From Clostridia bacterium (GTDB lineage Bacteria; Bacillota; Clostridia; Oscillospirales; Acutalibacteraceae): 64,000 bases of DNA. A program made the position numbers and the translations under genes. The notes under the pieces are model-generated. The model saw nothing but the letters and a program-made list of their open reading frames with translations, did not search any database and was not told the origin of the DNA. The stretch is taken from contig CAAEIG010000168.1 in NCBI GenBank assembly GCA_900755895.1, forward strand, positions 18,918 to 82,917, in the 5' to 3' direction. Numbering within the stretch: the first letter of the stretch is position 1; every line of letters begins with the position of its first letter. Positions 24,646-33,145 of the stretch are shown piece by piece.

Positions 24646-25803
24646 ATGAACTATCCCACGTTACCCGGACTGACTCCCGACGGGATCATCTACCATAACG
24701 CTACCATGGGAACTTTGGAGGCCATGGTGCCTCCCGGACCTTGGGCCAGCGCTCACGCACCGGCCCTGTTGGAAACACCTCAGGGTGACCTGTTATGTGC
24801 CTGGTTTGCAGGCACCTTTGAAGGCAACCGGGACGTGAGTATCGTCTGGTCCCGGCTGCCCAAAGGAGCGAACAGATGGACTGTACCAAAACAGCTCTCC
24901 TCCGATCCGGAGCGCAGCGAACAGAACCCTTCCTTCTTCCAAGCCTCAGAAGATGAAATCTGGGCCGTCTACACCGCTCAGCTGGATCGGGTTCCCGGCA
25001 AAGACAACATGCAGTACACCGCTGTAATCCGCCGCCAACGCAGCTTTGACGGCGGCCTTCACTGGAGTCCGGCGGAAACATTGTTTCCAAGAGAGGGAAG
25101 CTTCTGCCGGCAGCCCATTCAAAAGCTGACCAGTGGACGTTGGATCTTCCCCAACTGGCTGTGCAGTGACAGCGAGAACGGCCTGGCGGGGGATCCCACT
25201 GTGTTCCAGCTCTCTGACGATCAGGGTAAGACTTGGAGGTGTGTGGAAATGCCCCAAAGCCGGGGCAGAGTGCACGCCAATGTGGTGGAGCTCTCCCCCG
25301 GGCGCCTTGTGGCATTTCTCCGCAGCAGGGAGGCGGATTGGATCTACCGCAGCCTGTCCTGTGATGACGGTGAAACCTGGGCGGTCCCCCAGCCAACGCC
25401 CTTGCCCAATAACAATTCCAGCATCAGCGCCATTAAGCTGCAAAGCGGACGCATCGCCATCGCCTACAATCCCACTCAACGTCCGGGAACGGAACCGGGT
25501 GTGGCCGTATGGCCGGGACTTCGCTGTCCAGTGGCGGTGGCACTTTCGGAGGACGGTGGGGAATCCTTCCCGCTGATCCGCTATCTGGAACTGGGCGAAG
25601 GCTTTGCCGGAGTGGAAAACCGCGGGAACAACCGTCAATATGAATACCCCTGCTTGATTCAAGCACAGGATGGGGCTCTGCACCTGGCTTTCGCCTATCA
25701 AAACCGGCGGGGAATCAAATGGATGTCCTTCCACGAGGAGGATATCATAGGAACAAAACGGGAGTCTTCCAGCAGTTTTAACCCCACATCCGGAAAGGCG
25801 TAA
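24646..25803 (+). CDS. BNR/Asp-box hydrolase of the predicted neuraminidase type
   Basis: A 385-residue protein without signal peptide. It is a six-bladed propeller by its Asp-boxes: SFDGGLHWS, SDDQGKTWR, SCDDGETWA and SEDGGESFP. The first blade reads AHAPALLETPQGDLLCAWFAG, the pattern of the cytosolic sialidase-like group, which lacks the Arg-Ile-Pro motif of true sialidases. So it probably acts on a different glycan end or as an isomerase/lyase-type propeller; the substrate is open. It follows glgA by 43 bases with an AGGAGG site and could share its transcript. It ends at a bidirectional terminator. Confidence 0.78.
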   Translation: MNYPTLPGLTPDGIIYHNATMGTLEAMVPPGPWASAHAPALLETPQGDLLCAWFAGTFEGNRDVSIVWSRLPKGANRWTVPKQLSSDPERSEQNPSFFQASEDEIWAVYTAQLDRVPGKDNMQYTAVIRRQRSFDGGLHWSPAETLFPREGSFCRQPIQKLTSGRWIFPNWLCSDSENGLAGDPTVFQLSDDQGKTWRCVEMPQSRGRVHANVVELSPGRLVAFLRSREADWIYRSLSCDDGETWAVPQPTPLPNNNSSISAIKLQSGRIAIAYNPTQRPGTEPGVAVWPGLRCPVAVALSEDGGESFPLIRYLELGEGFAGVENRGNNRQYEYPCLIQAQDGALHLAFAYQNRRGIKWMSFHEEDIIGTKRESSSSFNPTSGKA

Positions 25804-25826
25804 TCTCGAAAAGACAGAAAAAACAG

Positions 25827-25868
25827 AAAGCACCTTTGCATCCTCTCTCAGGAGCAAAGGTGCTTTTT
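25827..25868. terminator. Bidirectional terminator
   Basis: Arms AAAGCACCTTTGC and GCAAAGGTGC followed by TTTTT, between convergent genes. Confidence 0.88.
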
Positions 25869-25879
25869 AGTCATTTCTT

Positions 25880-26899
25880 TCAAGCCCCCCACTTGACGCA
25901 GGAGATCTGGGGCACTTGAACTTGGCAGCGGACCTCTCCCAGCAACCCCGTGGTTTCATCCCTGGAAAAAATCACCAGGGAACCCGCCTGCTGATTGGCC
26001 ACCGCCACAAACTTTCCATCAGGGCTCAGGGAGAAATTCCTGGGCCAGCTGCCCTCAGTGGAAAAGCGTCCCAGCTGCTTCAGGGACGCCCCGTCCTCCT
26101 CCACCTGGAAGCAGTACAGACAGTCCGCTCCCCGGACGGAGACATACAAAAACCGCCCTTCCCCTGTCAAATGAATATCCGCAGCCAGGGATTCCTCCGG
26201 ATCCCCAGCCTCCAACAGGGAATACTCTCCCACTTGTTCCAGACGATGGTTCTCATAGCGGTACATCAGCAGAGAACTGTCCAACTCCGTCACAAGGTAC
26301 ATCCATTTGCCATTGGGGTGAAATGCAAAGTGCCGCGGGCCTTGCCCAGGTCCAGTTTGAATCCATGGCTGTTCCCCATCGGGCACAAGTTTTCCCTCTT
26401 CCTGCAAGAGAAACTGATACATCCGGTCTGTGCCCAGATCCGCCACCAGCAGCCGAGAACCATCGGGGCTTTCCTGGCAAGAATGAATATGCGCCTTCTC
26501 CTGCCGAGCTGCATTGGGGCCATGGCCGTGAAATTCCTGGAAATAGCAGGGTTCCCCCGAGGCGGCCTCCACCCCTGTGAGGGTGCCTCCATCATACCCC
26601 GAGGCGTACAGAACCGAGCCGCTCAGCGTCAAATGACACAGCCCGGCTCCCGGGACCTCCCGGTGCCAGAGCAGCTGCGGAGCGTCACCTTCTTCCCAGG
26701 AAAGGCAGACAATTCCCGCCCGGTCCGGAAGCTCCTCCACTGCGTAAAGCCGCTTTCCCTTGGGCAACACATAGGAGGGATTCCGCAGCCCATCCACACG
26801 CCGGACTTCTGTCAGAACACTTCCATCAAACTCCCAAAAGGCCACGCCCTCCCCCGACTGGCCATCGGTGTATGCGCCTGTGTACAACTGATAGTTCAT
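25880..26899 (-). CDS. Lactonase family protein, seven-bladed propeller (6-phosphogluconolactonase type)
   Basis: A 339-residue cytosolic protein of the Pgl/YbhE lactonase family, which hydrolyses sugar lactones such as 6-phosphogluconolactone. Recognisable elements are YTGAYTDGQSGEGVAFWEFD at the start, NPSYVLPKGKRLYAVEE, AHIHSCQESPDGSRLLVADLGTDRMYQF, GPRHFAFHPNGKWMYLVTELDSSL and PRNFSLSPDGKFVAVANQQAGSLVIF, one per propeller blade. The ATG at 26899 is favoured by a GGGGAG site nine bases upstream; ATG codons at 26908 and 26926 are alternatives. Whether it serves the pentose phosphate pathway or another lactone is not clear from the neighbours. Confidence 0.88.
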   Translation of the reverse strand: MNYQLYTGAYTDGQSGEGVAFWEFDGSVLTEVRRVDGLRNPSYVLPKGKRLYAVEELPDRAGIVCLSWEEGDAPQLLWHREVPGAGLCHLTLSGSVLYASGYDGGTLTGVEAASGEPCYFQEFHGHGPNAARQEKAHIHSCQESPDGSRLLVADLGTDRMYQFLLQEEGKLVPDGEQPWIQTGPGQGPRHFAFHPNGKWMYLVTELDSSLLMYRYENHRLEQVGEYSLLEAGDPEESLAADIHLTGEGRFLYVSVRGADCLYCFQVEEDGASLKQLGRFSTEGSWPRNFSLSPDGKFVAVANQQAGSLVIFSRDETTGLLGEVRCQVQVPQISCVKWGA

Positions 26900-27080
26900 G
26901 GTACTCATCTCCCCAAAATCAATCAACTACCCCAACCGTTTATATTCCCGGAGCAGCTGCGTGCCTGGCTCCCCCGTTGGGAGGAAACCCGTGTTTAGCT
27001 GTAGTATACTGCAAGGTCTGAGAAAACACAATGGGGTTCTACTGAGAGGATCATTCTGTCTAAAAAAGGATATTCCCCCA

Positions 27081-27109
27081 TTGACTTTTCCGATTTTATG
27101 TGCTAACGT
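27081..27109 (+). promoter_or_regulatory. Promoter of the T-box operon
   Basis: TTGACT (27081-27086), 17-base spacer, TAACGT (27104-27109). The -35 is good and the -10 moderate; transcription would begin at the 5' edge of the T-box leader. Confidence 0.68.
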
Positions 27110-27120
27110 AATACCAAACC

Positions 27121-27386
27121 GTTGAGAAAGAGTGAGTAACCTCAGGGTACCTGTTTTCAGAGAGTCGCGGGTGGTGGAATCGCGGCAGCCGGAGCTGGGG
27201 TGAATGGGCTTTTGAGGGCGAACCGAACTTACAGTAGGCGAGCCGGAGAACGAACTCCGTTATCAAAGAGAGCATATCATGTTGTATGCGTGAGTGGACG
27301 CGGATATCGCGTCAAGCCGGGTGGCACCGCAGGAGTGTTGCGCTCTTGTCCCTGCATATTTTTGTAAGGGACAAGGGCGTTTTTTA
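27121..27386 (+). promoter_or_regulatory. T-box riboswitch leader, probably tRNA-Trp responsive
   Basis: The 266-base leader has the T-box core GGGTGGCACCGC (27319-27330), the AGAGAG motif after position 27159, and a terminator with arms CGCTCTTGTCCCT and AGGGACAAGGGCG (27341-27379) followed by TTTTTT. Stem I closes by CCTCA (27140-27144) with TGAGG (27213-27217) and continues by ACCT (27149-27152) with GGGGT, leaving the loop GAATGGGC. The triplet in the specifier position is TGG (27205-27207, Trp); AUG (Met) is a one-base-shifted alternative. Uncharged tRNA would stabilise the antiterminator and turn on the dehydrogenase and transporter genes. Confidence 0.9.
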
Positions 27387-27415
27387 TTTGCCCCGTCCCG
27401 GAAAGGGGTACTTTT

Positions 27416-28510
27416 ATGAAACTGGAAAATTACGAGGTCCATCTGCCAAACTACTCCATCGGCAACAAGATCTATGACAAGATTGGACCGGTGTGCGAGT
27501 CCTATGGCAAAACAGTTCTGGTCATTGGCGGCAAAAAAGCCTTGGCCGCCGCCTATGACAAGATTGCCGCCTATGTGGCCCAAACCAACTTGGAAATCAT
27601 CGGCAAGGAGATCTACGGAGAAAACTGCACCTATGCCACTGTGGAGCGGCTGCGAGCCATGCCTCTGTACCAAAAAGCGGACATGGTCTTCGGCGTGGGC
27701 GGCGGTAAAGCTCTGGACACCGTGAAATGCCTGTGCATCACTGACGACAAGCCCGTATTCACCTTCCCCACCATCGCCTCCAACTGTGCTGCCACCACCT
27801 CGGTGTCCATCATGTACAACGAGGACGGCACCTTTTTAAAGCCCAACTTCTTTGTGCGGCCCGCCATGCACGCCTTTATCGACACGGAGATCATCGCCAA
27901 AGCTCCCAGCCAGTACCTGTGGGCCGGCATCGGCGACACCTACGCCAAGTACTATGAGGCCATGATTTCCTCCCGGGATGAGCAGTTGGAGCACTTCACC
28001 GCACTGGGCGTGGAGGTCAGCCGCATGTGCCGGGATCCCCTGTTGACCTACAGTGCCAAGGCCCTGGAGGACCACAAACAGGGCCTGTGCACTTACGAGG
28101 TGGAACAAGTGGTGCTGGCCATCGTAGTCACCACAGGCATTGCCTCCATCTTCCTGACCAAGGACTTCACCCCGGACTACAACAGCGGTCTTGCCCACGC
28201 CATTTTCTACGCCCTCACCTCCTACCCCGTCATCGAGGAGCGCCACCTCCATGGCGAAGTGGTGGGCTTTGGAATCCTGCTGGCCTTGCTGGTGGACGGT
28301 CAAAAAGAGGAGTTTGAAAAGATCTATCAGTTGAACAAATCCGTTGGCCTGCCCACCAAACTCTCGGATATTGAGATCACGCCGGAACAGTGGGAGGAAT
28401 GTGTGGACCGAATCCCCGCTATGTCGGATGTGGCCCACTATCCCTACAAAGTAACCCGCTCCATGCTGGAAGACGCCATGATGGATCTCAAAGAAAGAGA
28501 GGTGCAGTGA
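27416..28510 (+). CDS. Iron-containing alcohol dehydrogenase family, HcxA/YbdH-like 2-hydroxycarboxylate dehydrogenase
   Basis: A 364-residue cytosolic NAD(P)-dependent dehydrogenase. The nucleotide loop is FGVGGGKALDTVK (about residues 92-104). The metal ligands of the glycerol-dehydrogenase group are in GIGDTYAKYYE, GLAHAIFYAL and ERHLHGEVVGFG. Several stretches, such as PTIASNCAATTSVSIMYNEDG and APSQYLWAGIGDT, parallel Escherichia coli YbdH/HcxA, a reducer of 2-oxoacids, rather than glycerol dehydrogenase. Under a probable tRNA-Trp T-box this suggests reduction of an aromatic 2-oxoacid such as indolepyruvate; that substrate is an inference. The next gene starts two bases after the stop. 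Confidence 0.85.
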   Translation: MKLENYEVHLPNYSIGNKIYDKIGPVCESYGKTVLVIGGKKALAAAYDKIAAYVAQTNLEIIGKEIYGENCTYATVERLRAMPLYQKADMVFGVGGGKALDTVKCLCITDDKPVFTFPTIASNCAATTSVSIMYNEDGTFLKPNFFVRPAMHAFIDTEIIAKAPSQYLWAGIGDTYAKYYEAMISSRDEQLEHFTALGVEVSRMCRDPLLTYSAKALEDHKQGLCTYEVEQVVLAIVVTTGIASIFLTKDFTPDYNSGLAHAIFYALTSYPVIEERHLHGEVVGFGILLALLVDGQKEEFEKIYQLNKSVGLPTKLSDIEITPEQWEECVDRIPAMSDVAHYPYKVTRSMLEDAMMDLKEREVQ

Positions 28511-28512
28511 CC

Positions 28513-29664
28513 ATGAAAAAAACAAAGACAGGTGCACTGGTATTGGGTGTGGCCTTTGTATGGTTTACCACCCACTTTGGAGGAGGCTTTGCCTCCGGCG
28601 CACAGATCTACAGCTACTTTGTTCGCTACGGTGCATGGTGCATTGTGATGCCCGTGCTGGCTATGGCCTATAACGGCATCTTCTTCGCCTACAGCCTGCG
28701 GTTTGCCCGGAAACACCAGGTCTACGATTACCGCTCTTACAACAACGCTTTCTACGGAAGGTTTGCCCCCATTTTCTCCAACCTCTTTGAGCTTCTCTAC
28801 CTGTGCGTTATGTGCGTTGCCCCAGCAGTGGCCTTTGCCACTGGCGGTGCAACCCTCAGTCAGCTCACCGGACTGCCCTATCTGCTGTGCACCTTCCTCA
28901 TCGGCATTTTCATCTTTGTGGTGGCCATCTTTGGCACGGACTTGGTCCGGCGGGTGGCGTCCATTCTGTCCATCTGCATCATTGCAGGGCTGTTGATCGT
29001 CTACCTGCCCAACATCGCCTTGAATGCAAGCAAAATCTCTGACGCGGTGACCGCCATGAACCAGCAGCAGCTACCTCTGGGACCGGCTCTGTATTCGGCG
29101 TTCCTCTATGGCACTTTTCAGCTGTCCAACATCGCGGTGTTCGTTCAACACGCCAAGTCCTTTGAAAAGCCCGTGGACGCTGTGAAAAGTATGGGCGTGG
29201 GAGCTGTGGTCAACGCTCTGATGATGGTGATGGTGGTGCTGGGCTTGATGACGATCTACACCAACCCGGAAGCTGCCTCCCAAAGCGTTCCCACCCTGTT
29301 CATGGTGGAGAACGGCGTGGGCGCTTCCTTTATGACACCCCTCATCTCCCTGCTGATCATCCTGGGCGCTGTGTCCACTGCCGTCAACATGGTTGCTGCC
29401 ATGGTAAAACGTGTCTGTGGGAGACAACCCCAAAAACCGGAAACCCTGCCGTCCAATCGCTTTTACATCACTAAAAAAGAGGTCATCGCCGCCTTGGTCT
29501 GCTGTGTGGTGGATTTTGCCATCGCCCAGTTTGGCCTGCTGAACTTGATCCAGAAGGCCTACAGCGGTATTGCATACCTGGCTATTCCCGTGATCCTGGT
29601 TCCCTACATTGTCCACATGATCGTCACCCGGTTCGATACCAGGAAGCTTCCTGATAGGAAGTAA
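28513..29664 (+). CDS. YkvI-type APC-superfamily membrane transporter
   Basis: A 383-residue inner-membrane protein with about ten helices. The start LGVAFVWFTTHFGGGFASGAQIYSYFVRYG contains the unwound GGGFASG segment of helix 1 that binds substrate in APC/LeuT-fold carriers, as in the YkvI family. Other family landmarks are the YDYRSYNNAFYG loop and STAVNMVAAMVKRV. The start at 28513 lies two bases after the dehydrogenase stop, so both are under the same T-box. A tryptophan or related aromatic compound is the likely substrate if the specifier call is right, but the sequence alone does not show it. Confidence 0.82.
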   Translation: MKKTKTGALVLGVAFVWFTTHFGGGFASGAQIYSYFVRYGAWCIVMPVLAMAYNGIFFAYSLRFARKHQVYDYRSYNNAFYGRFAPIFSNLFELLYLCVMCVAPAVAFATGGATLSQLTGLPYLLCTFLIGIFIFVVAIFGTDLVRRVASILSICIIAGLLIVYLPNIALNASKISDAVTAMNQQQLPLGPALYSAFLYGTFQLSNIAVFVQHAKSFEKPVDAVKSMGVGAVVNALMMVMVVLGLMTIYTNPEAASQSVPTLFMVENGVGASFMTPLISLLIILGAVSTAVNMVAAMVKRVCGRQPQKPETLPSNRFYITKKEVIAALVCCVVDFAIAQFGLLNLIQKAYSGIAYLAIPVILVPYIVHMIVTRFDTRKLPDRK

Positions 29665-29678
29665 CCGATGGCTTTTCT

Positions 29679-29735
29679 ACCTCCCTGAGAGCTTCCGGCT
29701 GCCCGCCGCAGAAAACTCTTGGGGAGGTTTTTTAT
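29679..29735 (+). terminator. Terminator of the T-box operon
   Basis: Arms ACCTCCC-TG-AGAG and CTCT-TG-GGGAGGT with a long inner loop, followed by TTTTTTAT. Confidence 0.8.
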
Positions 29736-29765
29736 GAAAAAATCTAAAATTGCTCCCAGAGGTTC

Positions 29766-29794
29766 TTGAATTCCGCCGGAGAAACCGATACTAT
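29766..29794 (+). promoter_or_regulatory. Promoter of pepF
   Basis: TTGAAT (29766-29771), 17-base spacer, TACTAT (29789-29794), 40 bases before the ATG. Confidence 0.75.
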
Positions 29795-29833
29795 AAACAG
29801 AGTATAGAATCTTGAAAGGAGCTTTGTTTTCCT

Positions 29834-31642
29834 ATGACGGAACGTAAAATCCCTCTTCGCAGCCAGTTGGATCCCCAATATACCTGGGCAACCACAGACC
29901 TCTACCCCACGGATAAGGACTGGGAGGCACAGATTCCTCAGATCCAGGCCATGGTGGAAAAACTGAAGGCTTGCAAGGGTACTTTGGGCAAGAGCAGCCA
30001 GAACTTGCTGGCTTTTCTGAAACTGGAGGACGAATTTGAACTGTTGGCAGATCCCTTTGCCTGCTATGCCATGTACAAAAAGGACCAGGACACCCGTGAC
30101 CCCAACGCCCAGAAAATGAGCGGTGTCATGATGAACCTGCTGGTCCAGGCAGACGAGGCAGTGGCCTTTGCCGGTCCGGAGATTCTGGAGATCAGCGACC
30201 AGGATATGGACCGCTTTTATCAGGAGGAGCCCGGACTGGAACACTACCGTCTGGCGCTGACCCGCCTCCGCCGGGAAAAGGAGCACACTCTTTCTCAGAG
30301 CGAGGAAGCACTGTTGGCCTCTGCCGGGAAGCTTGGCCAGTCTCCGGGGACCATCTACAACCTGCTGGGCGATGCGGATCTCCCCTTCCCCGACGCCGTG
30401 GACAAGGATGGAAATCGCCACGCTCTCTCCCAGGGCACCTTCATCCCCATGGAGCAGTCCGCAGACCGGGAGCTGCGCCGCTCCGCTTTTGAGAATTTCT
30501 ACAGTGCTTACGGGCAGTTCCGCAACACCTTCGCCTCCACCCTGGAAGCTCAGATGAAGCAGCTGCAGTTCTTCTCCGATGCCAGAAAATACCCCTCCCC
30601 CCTCCAGGCGGCACTCTCTGCCAACGAGATCCCTGTGGAGATCTATCACAACCTGATTCAGGCAGTCCATCAGGGCTTCCCTGCCATGCATCGGTATATG
30701 CGCCTTCGCAAACAGCTGCTGGGCGTGGATGAACTCCACTACTATGACATCTACACCCCCCTGGTACCCGACCAGGACGAGCAGATCCCCTTTGAGCAGG
30801 CCAAGGAGATCGCCTTGGATGCCCTGGCGCCTCTGGGTGAGGACTATTTGGACATGCTCCGGGAGGGCTTTTCCAACCGTTGGATCGACGTCTACGAGAA
30901 TCAGGGTAAGCGCTCCGGCGCATACTCCTCCGGCATCTACGGGCATCATCCCTTTGTGCTGCTCAACTACGCCGACACTCTGAACGATGTGTTTACCCTG
31001 GTTCACGAGATGGGCCACGCACTGCATTCCTACCTCTCCGGCAAGCATCAGTCCGTCACCTACGCCAACTACCGGATCTTTGTGGCAGAAGTGGCCTCCA
31101 CCTGCAACGAATCCATTTTGATGCAGCATCTGTTGGGCCAGACAGAGGACCCCAAGCGCCGGGCTTACCTGATCAACTACTTCCTGGAGCAGTTCCGCAC
31201 CACCCTCTACCGTCAGACGCTGTTCGCAGAGTTTGAACTGTGGTGCAGTGAGCAGGTCCAGCAGGGACTCCCCCTCACTGCGGAGAGCCTGTGCCAGAAA
31301 TACGCTCAGCTGAACCGAGAATACTATGGGGATGCCATCTGCCCCGATGAGCAGATCGCTCTGGAATGGGCGCGAATCCCCCACTTCTACCGAAACTTCT
31401 ATGTGTACCAGTATGCCACTGGCTTCTCCGCCGCCATTGCTCTGTCCCAGCGGATCCTCAAGGAGGGCGCTCCTGCTGTCAAGGATTACCTGGGCTTCCT
31501 CTCCAGCGGCTGTTCCAAGGATCCCGTAGCTCTGTTGCGGGACGCCGGAGTGGACATGGCTTCTCCCGCACCTGTGGAAGACGCCTTGAAGCTGTTTGCC
31601 TCCCTGGTGGAGCAGATGGAAGAATTGACCAAAGCTCAATAA
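29834..31642 (+). CDS. pepF: Oligoendopeptidase F (M3 family)
   Basis: A 602-residue cytosolic zinc metallopeptidase that cuts short peptides, typically 7-17 residues. The catalytic motif is HEMGHALHSYLSG (about residues 391-403) with the third ligand Glu in EVASTCNE about 25 residues later. The N-terminal helical domain (DQDTRDPNAQKMSGVMMNLLVQ) and the C-terminal YVYQYATGFSAAIAL stretch, whose tyrosines line the active site, are standard PepF features. Length is normal for the family. It is monocistronic between its own promoter and a strong terminator. Confidence 0.95.
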   Translation: MTERKIPLRSQLDPQYTWATTDLYPTDKDWEAQIPQIQAMVEKLKACKGTLGKSSQNLLAFLKLEDEFELLADPFACYAMYKKDQDTRDPNAQKMSGVMMNLLVQADEAVAFAGPEILEISDQDMDRFYQEEPGLEHYRLALTRLRREKEHTLSQSEEALLASAGKLGQSPGTIYNLLGDADLPFPDAVDKDGNRHALSQGTFIPMEQSADRELRRSAFENFYSAYGQFRNTFASTLEAQMKQLQFFSDARKYPSPLQAALSANEIPVEIYHNLIQAVHQGFPAMHRYMRLRKQLLGVDELHYYDIYTPLVPDQDEQIPFEQAKEIALDALAPLGEDYLDMLREGFSNRWIDVYENQGKRSGAYSSGIYGHHPFVLLNYADTLNDVFTLVHEMGHALHSYLSGKHQSVTYANYRIFVAEVASTCNESILMQHLLGQTEDPKRRAYLINYFLEQFRTTLYRQTLFAEFELWCSEQVQQGLPLTAESLCQKYAQLNREYYGDAICPDEQIALEWARIPHFYRNFYVYQYATGFSAAIALSQRILKEGAPAVKDYLGFLSSGCSKDPVALLRDAGVDMASPAPVEDALKLFASLVEQMEELTKAQ

Positions 31643-31655
31643 GCAAACCCACAAC

Positions 31656-31689
31656 AAAAATCCCGGGGAATATTCCCTGGGATTTTTTT
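31656..31689 (+). terminator. Terminator of pepF
   Basis: Arms AAAAATCCC-G-GGGAA and TTCCC-T-GGGATTTTT with a run of seven T. Confidence 0.9.
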
Positions 31690-31710
31690 CGTTCAATCCG
31701 CCTGCTTTTC

Positions 31711-31740
31711 TTGCTTTTTTCACCAAAAAACAGCTATAAT
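31711..31740 (+). promoter_or_regulatory. Promoter of the uxaB-uxaA-sialidase unit
   Basis: TTGCTT (31711-31716), 18-base spacer, TATAAT (31735-31740), 32 bases before the uxaB start. Confidence 0.75.
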
Positions 31741-31771
31741 GAAACTGCATTCTTTTGCGAGGAGGATCGAT

Positions 31772-33145
31772 ATGATCAAAGTATTGCAATATGGGCAGGG
31801 CAATTTCCTGCGCACCTTTGTGGACGCCTATTTTGACCAGCTGAATCGTGAGGGCGGCACTTACAGTGTCACAGCTGTGACAGCCATTCCTCACGAAAAC
31901 CTGGAGGCGTTCCAGCGCCAGGGATGCCGCTATCACATCATCCTGCGTGGTTCCCAAGGCGGGGAGCCCGTGGAGGAGGTCCAGGAGATTCGCTCTCTGG
32001 AACGGGTGATCGACCCCTTCCTGGATCCGGAGTCCTATGACGCCCTAGCGGTGGACCCGGAGTTGAAGCTGATTGTCTCCAACACCACGGAGGCCGGAAT
32101 TTGCTATCACCCGGAGGACACTTTCGACCAGTTTGAGACCATGGCCTTTCCTGGAAAGGTGACTAAGCTCCTGCTGAAGCGCTGGCAAGCCGGACAAGCA
32201 GGCCTTTGCCTGCTGCCGGTGGAGCTCATTGACGACAACGCCGGCGAGCTGAAGCGCTGCGTGGAGCAGTACATCACCCTGTGGGATCTGCCCCAAGACT
32301 TTCGCCGCTGGGTGAAGGAGGAGAATTTCTTCTGCTCCACTCTGGTGGACCGGATTGTCTCCGGCTATCCCAGAGACCCGGAGACCCGCAGTCACTTGAT
32401 GGAACTCATCGGGGAAGAGGACGCCCTGATGGCAGTGGGCGAACCCTTTGGTCTGTGGGTCGTGGAGAAAAAGGGCCCAGTGGCCCAGTATCTCCCGGAA
32501 GGCCGTCACAGCATTGACGTGGTACTTACCCCAGACATCCGCTATTACAAGCGCCGGAAAGTCCGGGTTCTCAACGGAAGCCACACCAACTTGGCCCCCG
32601 CAGGGCTGTGGGAAGGCCAATCCACAGTGGATGGCTGCATGAAGGACCACCGTTTGCGCGCCTTTTTACTGGACACCCTGGATCAGGAGATTGTGCCCTT
32701 TGTCTCCCAGGACGTGGATGCCACCAAGGAGTTTGCCGCCAGTGTGCTGGATAGGTTTGAGAATCCCTACTTAAACCACCAGCTCACCTCCATCCTGCTC
32801 AATTCCATCTCCAAATGGCGGGCAAGGGATCTGCCCTCTTTCCAGGACTTCTACCATACCCATGGGAGAATCCCGGAAAACCTCACCAAGGGCTTTGCCT
32901 ATCTGGTACAGCTGTACCGCTGCACCAAGCGGGAAGAAAACGGCTATGTGGCCCAGCTCCCCGGACGGGAAATCCCCATTCAGGATGATGAGCGGTATCT
33001 CACCTATTTCCAGCAGGGCGGCACCGTGGAATCCTTCCTGAAGGACGCTTCCATCTGGGGGGAAGATCTCACCGGCTATGACCAGTTCCTGTCCCGGGTA
33101 GAGGAGCACCTGTCCGTTTTGAAAGGAGGCGGCACTCTGCTGTGA
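31772..33145 (+). CDS. uxaB: Tagaturonate reductase (altronate oxidoreductase)
   Basis: A 457-residue NAD-dependent long-chain mannitol-dehydrogenase-family enzyme that reduces tagaturonate to altronate in galacturonate breakdown. The start MIKVLQYGQGNFLRTFVDAYFDQLN gives the GxGxFxR nucleotide loop. LIVSNTTEAGICYHPEDT is characteristic of UxaB. VLNGSHTNLAPAGL contains the catalytic Lys/Asn/His area of the family (here RKVRVLNGSHT). An AGGAGGATCG site sets the ATG at 31772. Its stop overlaps the uxaA start by four bases (GTGA). The pair points to use of pectin-derived galacturonate; uxaC and the kdg genes are not in the window. Confidence 0.92.
   Translation: MIKVLQYGQGNFLRTFVDAYFDQLNREGGTYSVTAVTAIPHENLEAFQRQGCRYHIILRGSQGGEPVEEVQEIRSLERVIDPFLDPESYDALAVDPELKLIVSNTTEAGICYHPEDTFDQFETMAFPGKVTKLLLKRWQAGQAGLCLLPVELIDDNAGELKRCVEQYITLWDLPQDFRRWVKEENFFCSTLVDRIVSGYPRDPETRSHLMELIGEEDALMAVGEPFGLWVVEKKGPVAQYLPEGRHSIDVVLTPDIRYYKRRKVRVLNGSHTNLAPAGLWEGQSTVDGCMKDHRLRAFLLDTLDQEIVPFVSQDVDATKEFAASVLDRFENPYLNHQLTSILLNSISKWRARDLPSFQDFYHTHGRIPENLTKGFAYLVQLYRCTKREENGYVAQLPGREIPIQDDERYLTYFQQGGTVESFLKDASIWGEDLTGYDQFLSRVEEHLSVLKGGGTLL

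Noticed and set aside
29744..31957. A 737-residue leftward open frame opposite pepF and the start of uxaB
   Set aside because: It spans two unrelated genes and an intergenic terminator on the other strand; the PepF HEMGH motif fixes the real frame.
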